Shown here one piece after another: positions 59,133 to 64,000 of a stretch of 64,000 nt of DNA (the stretch's first letter is position 1; each line of letters begins with the position of its first letter). This DNA is from Mucilaginibacter pedocola (lineage in GTDB: Bacteria > Bacteroidota > Bacteroidia > Sphingobacteriales > Sphingobacteriaceae). The position numbers and the translations under genes are program-made. Where the stretch lies: assembly GCF_002013915.1 (NCBI RefSeq), contig NZ_MBTF01000005.1, positions 1 through 64,000 of the forward strand. The letters run 5' to 3'. The notes below the pieces were generated by a model that worked only from the letters and a program-made list of their open reading frames with translations, made no database searches and was not told where the DNA came from.

Positions 59133-60191
59133 TCAGCCCACCACATCCCCAAAATCAACCCCTCTTTCGCGGTCGGTTACGCTTGCCATTTGCTCTAAGT
59201 AGCGGTATACGGTAAACCTTGTGCCGGGCATTAATTGGCGCAAAAGGGTTGCTTGCTTTTCCCATTTTTCGTACGCGTTCACATCCGGAAATAAAAACAC
59301 GCTGCGCCCTTGCAACACTATGCATTTGTGGGCTTGCAGGTTGTGCAGGCTACCGGCTGCAAGCCACACAAATTGGGGCAATATGGCGTTGCCTATAATG
59401 GCGTTTTTCTCGCTTTCGGCAATGGCAACGGGTTGATGTAAGGGCGCATCGGCAAGCAGGTGTTCGCCAAACAGGCATTGCTCAAGATGGAATTTGGGGA
59501 GTTCGGATGCGGGTATTGGCGCTTTCCCATTATTGGGTAGCACCACACCTACCGAGGGTTGCCCATCGCAGCATGCCAACTGCTTACTTATAAGCGTATG
59601 CGCCCAGGTGATGTGGTTAAAAGGCTGCTTTACGCGTTTGCCTGTTTCGGTATGGTAAAGCATTATTTTGCCCGTACGCACCTGCCCCAATATATCCAAC
59701 TGCCAAAACACGGTTGCACCCTGCCAATGGTTACTGGTGCCGATACGGTAACGCCCCACCAACTCGTCGGCTTTATTAAACCCGAACCTTTTTATTAGAT
59801 ACTGCACAAAGTTGTTTTGGTGATAGTTTACAAAGCTATCATTCACAATATCTGCATGGATGCGGTTGAGGGGAGGGCTCATGGGTGATAGTTCATGGTT
59901 CATAGCCAAAGTGATCATGGATGATGGTTGATAGTTCATAGCCGAAAATCTGGCTTTGGGCTTCTTTGCTATCATCCATGAACTATCAACTATCAACTCC
60001 CCAAAAAACTGCCTCGGCGTAAAATGATATCCGCAGTTATCTTCGCGGCTGCAACGCCCTACGTGCGGGGCAATGTGTTGGTTGGTTTGTGTATCAATAT
60101 AACGGCTAAAGGTTTTGGTGCGATGGTTGCAAGCAGGGCAATGGTAGCGGCTGCTGGGGCTGCTATAGGGTTGTAATATGTAACGATGCAT
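59133..60191 (-). CDS. DUF6371-like, primase/TOPRIM-type protein with zinc ribbon
   Basis: 352-aa protein. The ATG at 60191 gives MHRYILQPYSSPSSRYHCPACNH, matching Bacteroidota primase-like openings; an ATG at 60218 and a GTG at 60227 lie inside hairpin element B. The zinc ribbon is C18, C21, C47 and C53. The rest has ADELVGRYRIGTSN near 140, KIMLYHTETGKRVKQP near 180, and a TOPRIM-like half with VAIAESEKNAIIGNAI near 270 (Glu) and VFLFPDVNAYEKW near 315 (Asp). This fits DUF6371, found with RepA-type ATPases on mobile elements. It is the downstream partner of the ATPase gene. Exact function (priming, plasmid-like replication) is inferred. Confidence 0.72.
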   Translation of the reverse strand: MHRYILQPYSSPSSRYHCPACNHRTKTFSRYIDTQTNQHIAPHVGRCSREDNCGYHFTPRQFFGELIVDSSWMIAKKPKARFSAMNYQPSSMITLAMNHELSPMSPPLNRIHADIVNDSFVNYHQNNFVQYLIKRFGFNKADELVGRYRIGTSNHWQGATVFWQLDILGQVRTGKIMLYHTETGKRVKQPFNHITWAHTLISKQLACCDGQPSVGVVLPNNGKAPIPASELPKFHLEQCLFGEHLLADAPLHQPVAIAESEKNAIIGNAILPQFVWLAAGSLHNLQAHKCIVLQGRSVFLFPDVNAYEKWEKQATLLRQLMPGTRFTVYRYLEQMASVTDRERGVDFGDVVG

Positions 60192-60210
60192 GGCGGGGTT
60201 TTGAATTGGC

Positions 60211-60264
60211 TTGTGCATGTTGTGCACGGTGTGTCACACAAAACCCGTAGCACAAGGTGCACAA
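60211..60264. repeat. TTGTGCNNN hairpin element, copy B
   Basis: Left arm TTGTGCATG, TTGTGCACG, GTGTGTCAC (60211-60237), loop, right arm GTAGCACAA, GGTGCACAA (60247-60264). It fills the 91-bp gap between the ATPase stop and the DUF6371 ATG. Confidence 0.75.
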
Positions 60265-60282
60265 AAGAGGGAGTACAAGAAT

Positions 60283-61326
60283 TTAGGCTTTGTCGCGCAG
60301 AACGCGGGCTGCTTTTGAGAAGGATATGCCTAACTGCTCGCCTATTTGCCGCACGGTTAAACCCTGCTTGCGTAGGTCTACTATCTCGTCTTCGGTTTGT
60401 TTTTGGCTTTCATCCGTACGTTGCCTTAGGTGCTCGCCCTCGTAACCAAAGCTCATAAAATCGTAATGCAAAAAATTGCCAGGCTTTACTATTTGATATT
60501 GTATAACATTATGGGCACCATAAAGCTCTTCGGTGTTGCGTTGTTTTATTTGTTTAAGATACCTTATAAAAGGGTCTTTAGTACTCTCGCCAATACTAAA
60601 AGCGCTATCGCAAAAATTGATAAGCATTTTGCTGCCCTGCAAATCGTTGCGCGATATGGGTTGGCTGCGGTCGCGCTTGGGGGTGTGGGCAAGGGCAAGT
60701 ATGCTAAGGTTATGTTTGCTTTTAAGGGCTTTAAGCTGCTTCATTAGCGGCAGGGCATCTTTAGCCTTTTCGGTTTCGCTACGCAGATAGGTAATATTAT
60801 CAATAATAACTATCTGTGCCCCACGCCTTATTACTTCATGCTCTATACAATAACATATATAATCTTCAAAGCCATCAAAGCCTTCGGGTACCATATGCTC
60901 GTGGTTAAGTTCGGCACGTAAAAAGTTGCCACCAAAGTTGTATCGCTGCTTAGCCCCATCTACATAACGTGTCTCAAATTGCTTGCCCGATAGTTCGAAA
61001 TCGAAATAAATTACCTTCTGCGCCTCGCCCTCAAATGTGAAAGGCGCTATAGCTTCGCCCCGGGCAATACTATCGCCAATTTGTACGGCAAGTATACTTT
61101 TGCCCACATTGGTATCGCTAAACAAAATACATAATTCGTTCTGATGCCATATTTCGCCAAATAGCTTTTTGGGCGTTGGGCGGCTGCTTTCGTGCTCCAA
61201 CCATTCGGCACCCGTACGGGTAATAAAAGCGTTGTTTTCGTTTTCAGCATCAGCCAGCATTTGGTTAACGCTTTGTTCAAACTCCTGTACCGACATACGG
61301 AGCGGTGTGTTGTTGGTGTTTTGCAT
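60283..61326 (-). CDS. RepA-like AAA/RecA-fold ATPase with C-terminal HTH
   Basis: 347-aa protein: linker (1-55), RecA-type ATPase with Walker A FSDTNVGKS (69-77, first Gly replaced) and YFDFELSGKQFETRY, Walker B AQIVIIDNITYL near 165-176, the sensor ILALAHTPKRD near 210, and a C-terminal HTH (LTVRQIGEQLGISFSKAARVL, about 322-342). It matches the hexameric RepA/KaiC-like helicase family of plasmids and integrative elements. The added HTH suggests DNA-site recognition, perhaps of the TTGTGC element just upstream. With the DUF6371 gene it forms a replication-like pair; no integrase, relaxase or origin genes were seen. Confidence 0.82.
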   Translation of the reverse strand: MQNTNNTPLRMSVQEFEQSVNQMLADAENENNAFITRTGAEWLEHESSRPTPKKLFGEIWHQNELCILFSDTNVGKSILAVQIGDSIARGEAIAPFTFEGEAQKVIYFDFELSGKQFETRYVDGAKQRYNFGGNFLRAELNHEHMVPEGFDGFEDYICYCIEHEVIRRGAQIVIIDNITYLRSETEKAKDALPLMKQLKALKSKHNLSILALAHTPKRDRSQPISRNDLQGSKMLINFCDSAFSIGESTKDPFIRYLKQIKQRNTEELYGAHNVIQYQIVKPGNFLHYDFMSFGYEGEHLRQRTDESQKQTEDEIVDLRKQGLTVRQIGEQLGISFSKAARVLRDKA

Positions 61327-61390
61327 ATCTACTTATTTATCTCATAAGTATTATTTGCCCGTATGCTGTTTACGCCTTGTGGATAACTTG

Positions 61391-61454
61391 TTGTGCATAC
61401 TGTGCACGTTGTGCTACTGAAAAAGGTGTAGCACAACAAACACAACGTGCACAA
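61391..61454. repeat. TTGTGCNNN hairpin element, copy C
   Basis: The most complete copy: left arm TTGTGCATA, CTGTGCACG, TTGTGCTAC (61391-61417), loop TGAAAAAGGT, right arm GTAGCACAA, CAAACACAA, CGTGCACAA (61428-61454). Each arm is exactly three 9-bp units. It lies between the divergent ATPase (start 61326) and DUF4476-like (start 61514) genes. Confidence 0.8.
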
Positions 61455-61513
61455 ACCCTTCCTAATTTTTGGTACAATGGTTGCTTTACACCAAGCATCT
61501 ATCTACCATCTGC

Positions 61514-61927
61514 ATGAAAAAAGTACTTTACACCGCCTTGTTGCTGGCTTTAAGCTTCGGGGCAAAATTATCTGCCGAACAGGTGCGCCATCGTTTCGAG
61601 GTGCCCGTACACCAAAAGATACAACACCCTAAACAAGCCATGCCCGACGAGCAGGCGCACGCCATCCTCGCCGCCATGCAGCAAAAAGGCAGCGACGGCG
61701 ATAAAGTGCTGGTGCTAACCGCCGGCGTAAAAGATAAAGGCATTACCACCAAACAGCTCACCCCGCTGCTCAAACAGTTCGCCGCCGACCCGGGGAAACT
61801 GGTAAGCGCCAAATTTGCCTACCCCTACACCGTAGACTATAAACAATACGATAAACTAAAAGACCTCTTCGCCGACGAAGACAGCAAACGCGAACTGGAA
61901 AGCTATGTGAGTAAGCACGACCGTTGA
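61514..61927 (+). CDS. DUF4476-like exported protein
   Basis: 137-aa exported protein, start ATG 61514 (MKKVLYTALLLALSFGAKLSA signal). The mature part, with DEQAHAILAAMQQKGSDGDK, TTKQLTPLLKQFAADPGKL and AKFAYPYTVDYKQYDKLKDLF, matches the DUF4476 pattern of short helical repeats. Codon use is GC-rich like the core genome, unlike the HNH gene. Function unknown. It is divergent from the ATPase and may share control by hairpin element C. Confidence 0.72.
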   Translation: MKKVLYTALLLALSFGAKLSAEQVRHRFEVPVHQKIQHPKQAMPDEQAHAILAAMQQKGSDGDKVLVLTAGVKDKGITTKQLTPLLKQFAADPGKLVSAKFAYPYTVDYKQYDKLKDLFADEDSKRELESYVSKHDR

Positions 61928-61928
61928 G

Positions 61929-62275
61929 TTGTCTGAACCTTGATGCGCTTGATTTAAGGATTGTTTGATGCTTTGCATATCGACCAACGATTTCTTAGAA
62001 CGGCAGCAGAGAAGCTTCGGGCGAAAGCGGGCAGAACGTGGTGGGCGCGTGCGGCTGCAAGGGCATAGGGATTGTTTGCAGAAGCGCAGGGAAGGAGCGG
62101 CGAAGCAAGGGGCAAATTATCCCAGCCCGTGGTTCTGCGCGGTTTGCAGGGCAAAGGCTGGTGCGGCAAAGAAGCCTCCCTGCTGCAAGCACTTTTGTTT
62201 CTTTTGGTGCTTCAAAAGAAATAGCCCCTGCGGCAATGAGCAGCACCATGCGCTCATTTAAGAACAAAGCTTTTC
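61929..62275 (+). repeat. interspersed ~350-bp element, copy 3
   Basis: Full copy with TGAACCTTGATGCGCTTGATT end, AACGGCAGCAGAGAAGCTTC core and terminal hairpins: TTTCTTTT (62198-62205) / AAAAGAAA (62214-62221) and CTGC (62228-62231) / GCAG (62240-62243). The stems differ from copy 2b on both sides in a way that keeps pairing. The remaining 62276-62379 has a CGCCTAAACGGGCG hairpin and probably the amidase promoter. Confidence 0.75.
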
Positions 62276-62379
62276 GATACGAGACGACCGCGACATCGCC
62301 AATATTACTACCTTTATAAAACACTACGCCTAAACGGGCGTTACAAAAACGCATCGGCTCACACCATGCCAAACAGCTC

Positions 62380-63204
62380 ATGAAAAACTACCTCTTCCCC
62401 CTGCTTGTTATTATTATTGCCCTCTCTTCCTGCTCTAAAAAAGTAGTACCCTTTGCGGCTACCAATAAAGTTTACACCACCCAAACCGATAGCCTTATTG
62501 CCGTGGTGCAAAAGCAGGACACCGTTGCCCTGTTGGATAGCCTGGGTAAACCTATTGCCAGCGAATGGGTGGGCACTGTAAACTTTAACCTGCGGAAGCC
62601 CAACTATGTTATTATACACTACACCGCGCAGGATTCGCTGGCGCAAACCTTGAAAACCTTCACGCTGGTGAAGCCGCAGGTGAGCGCGCATTACGTGATA
62701 AGTAAGGATGGCAAAATAGTACACATGCTGAACGACTACCTGCGCGCCTGGCATGCGGGCATCAGCAAATGGGGAAGCGTTACCGATATGAACAGCTGCT
62801 CCATCGGTATCGAACTGGATAATACCGGCAAGCAGCCCTTCGCCCCGGCGCAAATGAACAGCTTGCTGCTGCTGCTGGCGCAATTAAAAAAGGTGTATAA
62901 CATCCCCACCAATAACTTCATTGGTCACGGCGATATAGCCCCACCCCGCAAACCCGACCCGGGTATACTGTTCCCCTGGGCATTGCTGGCTCAAAAGGGT
63001 TTCGGGCAATGGGCAGATGTAGAGCAACAACCCGCCCCCGAAGGCTTCGACTATGTAACCGCCCTAAGGCTTATAGGTTACGATACCAGCAACCTCCCCG
63101 CCGCCATCAGCGCCTTTAAACGCCACTTTGTACAATCCGATGATTCGCCGGTGCTCAGCTGCTGCGATATGGATGTGTTGTATAATGTGTATAGGAAGTA
63201 TTAG
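62380..63204 (+). CDS. N-acetylmuramoyl-L-alanine amidase (AmiD-like lipoprotein)
   Basis: 274-aa lipoprotein (lipobox ALSSC, Cys 18) with an amidase_2 domain that cuts the bond between muramic acid and L-alanine in peptidoglycan or its fragments. Zinc ligands fit H80 (VIIHYTA), H183 and D193 (GHGDIAPPRKPDPG, spacing as in AmiD), with catalytic E145 (GIELDN). A C-terminal 60-residue part (YVTALRLIGYDTSNLPAAISAFKRHF in two parts) is a peptidoglycan-binding-like helical domain. Likely outer-membrane-anchored cell-wall recycling. Confidence 0.93.
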   Translation: MKNYLFPLLVIIIALSSCSKKVVPFAATNKVYTTQTDSLIAVVQKQDTVALLDSLGKPIASEWVGTVNFNLRKPNYVIIHYTAQDSLAQTLKTFTLVKPQVSAHYVISKDGKIVHMLNDYLRAWHAGISKWGSVTDMNSCSIGIELDNTGKQPFAPAQMNSLLLLLAQLKKVYNIPTNNFIGHGDIAPPRKPDPGILFPWALLAQKGFGQWADVEQQPAPEGFDYVTALRLIGYDTSNLPAAISAFKRHFVQSDDSPVLSCCDMDVLYNVYRKY

Positions 63205-63216
63205 TTTGCCCCCCAG

Positions 63217-63230
63217 CCCCCTGAAGGGGG
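63217..63230. terminator. CCCCC-TGAA-GGGGG hairpin between convergent genes
   Basis: CCCCC (63217-63221), TGAA, GGGGG (63226-63230) after the amidase stop. This CAGCCCCCTGAAGGGGGAG word is a frequent intergenic sequence in Bacteroidota. It probably ends transcription from both sides, though no T-tract is evident. Confidence 0.6.
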
Positions 63231-63255
63231 AGCAGATAGCCATGCTTTGCGGCGA

Positions 63256-63879
63256 CTATGTTTTTAATATTTCTTTTACCTTATCCCTGTTTAATTTGCT
63301 TACAGGTATTTTGGTTCCATCGTTCAGCAATAAACTGCCCCCATCTTCGCGCAGCCAGCTTTTAACGTGAAAAGTATTCACCAGGTGCGATTGATGCGTG
63401 CGCACAAACAGATGCTCGCTTAATACATCGGTATATTCTTTTAAGGTTTTAGATACCAGTATTTCTTCGCCGCCTATCAGCATAAATTTGGTGTAAGTAT
63501 TGTCAGCCTCGCATCTTACAATATCATTGACTGCTACGTAACGTGTTTCGTTAAATAGGGGCAATGCTACACGGGGGGCTGGTTTAGTGGCGAATTTGCT
63601 TATTTCGTTTTGGATGATCTGGCTCTGTATGCCCGCCAAAGCAGAGAATAGTACTTGCGAATCGGGCTGCTTGTTCATATGTTGCAGCTGTAAAGTAGCG
63701 GCATCTTTTTGCAGCGTTAGTTCATTAAACTCATTTTGTTGCCGCTTTTTTTGGCGATAGTAAAAAACGGAAGCGAGCAATATAAATACCATCATTAAAA
63801 TAAATGGGATGGTTTGCGAATGCAGGGCAATAATGATAAACGTAGCCAGCGCGTAAACAGCAAGTAAGATCTTTTTCAT
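63256..63879 (-). CDS. membrane-bound LytTR-domain transcription regulator
   Basis: 207-aa protein with two N-terminal membrane segments (about 4-20 and 24-41), a coiled linker (QQNEFNELTLQKDAATLQLQHM), and a C-terminal LytTR DNA-binding domain from about 108: VNDIVRCEADNTYTKFML, KTLKEYTDVLSEHLFVRTHQSHLVN and VPVSK-like end (KIPVSKLNRDKVKEIL). LytTR domains bind direct repeats to regulate transcription; no receiver domain is present, so the signal may be sensed in the membrane. 121 bp to the window edge hold nothing I can name. Confidence 0.9.
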   Translation of the reverse strand: MKKILLAVYALATFIIIALHSQTIPFILMMVFILLASVFYYRQKKRQQNEFNELTLQKDAATLQLQHMNKQPDSQVLFSALAGIQSQIIQNEISKFATKPAPRVALPLFNETRYVAVNDIVRCEADNTYTKFMLIGGEEILVSKTLKEYTDVLSEHLFVRTHQSHLVNTFHVKSWLREDGGSLLLNDGTKIPVSKLNRDKVKEILKT

Positions 63880-64000
63880 AGTTCTGAATATTTATGCAAG
63901 AATGAGGTGAAAAGGCACAACAAAAAAATGCCGATTGGCAAGTTGCCGTATTGGCTTAGTAAAATAGCTATTTGGGGCAGAAATGTGCCTTAAAACACTG

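Overview
The window looks like chromosome from a Bacteroidota bacterium of the Sphingobacteriaceae type (Mucilaginibacter or Pedobacter-like). Supporting signs are paired DUF1501/DUF1800 genes, DUF3857 transglutaminase proteins, a CarboxypepD_reg-type TonB receptor, HYC_CC_PP and DUF6607 proteins, repeated -7 promoter elements of the TAnnTTTG type, few Shine-Dalgarno sites, and intergenic spaces full of degenerate repeats. I saw no rRNA, tRNA or CRISPR array. The genus is an inference.

Layout. 1-1.4 kb: an IS110 transposase with a structured leader that could encode its bridge RNA. 1.4-8 kb: DUF1501/DUF1800 pair, then two tandem DUF3857 proteins. 8-9.3 kb: aat and ruvC. 9.3-13.1 kb: TonB-dependent receptor plus PepSY membrane protein, with iron-box-like palindromes. 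13.2-15 kb: AT-rich accessory island with a DcdV/AvcD-type anti-phage dCTP deaminase and an adjoining 53-aa ORF. 15-21.9 kb: redox and housekeeping genes (ferredoxin reductase, quinone oxidoreductase, sodA, tadA, SdpI-like, csaA, FAD oxidoreductase, YfiT). 21.9-22.4 kb: a type II toxin-antitoxin pair. 22.4-25.8 kb: four-gene metal (probably copper) cluster. 25.9 kb: DUF6607 gene behind the same iron-box-like site as the receptor. 27-33.4 kb: ECF sigma factor, a holin-like/YtxH envelope group, AI-2E transporter, and an NtrC-type regulator with a stand-alone DHp-like protein. 33.6-35.8 kb: three tandem outer-membrane barrels. 36-47 kb: crotonase, B12-binding domain, glnS, TPR protein, serine hydrolase, ybaB, UPF0173, SDR and the glgA-glgC glycogen pair. 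47-57 kb: Uma2, orphan antitoxin-like gene, AT-rich unknown gene, polA, tag, ExbD-like, CMD, two VOC proteins, two paralogous small membrane proteins, an alkyltransferase-like protein and trmB. 57.7-61.5 kb: CoA-binding protein, then a cassette of HNH/DUF3427-like nuclease, DUF6371-like primase-type protein and RepA-like ATPase. 61.5-64 kb: DUF4476-like protein, AmiD-like amidase and a membrane LytTR regulator.

How parts fit together. The receptor, PepSY protein and DUF6607 protein probably form one iron-responsive regulon. The copper cluster looks periplasmic/outer-membrane, with no efflux pump in view. The strongest undescribed signals lie outside proteins. (1) A hairpin built of 9-bp TTGTGCNNN units occurs three times, each time just upstream of one of the three cassette genes at 58-61.5 kb. 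(2) An interspersed element of about 350 bp occurs in three full copies and one truncated copy, and its terminal hairpins keep pairing although the sequence has changed. Coordinates were read by hand and are accurate to a base or two for the hairpins.
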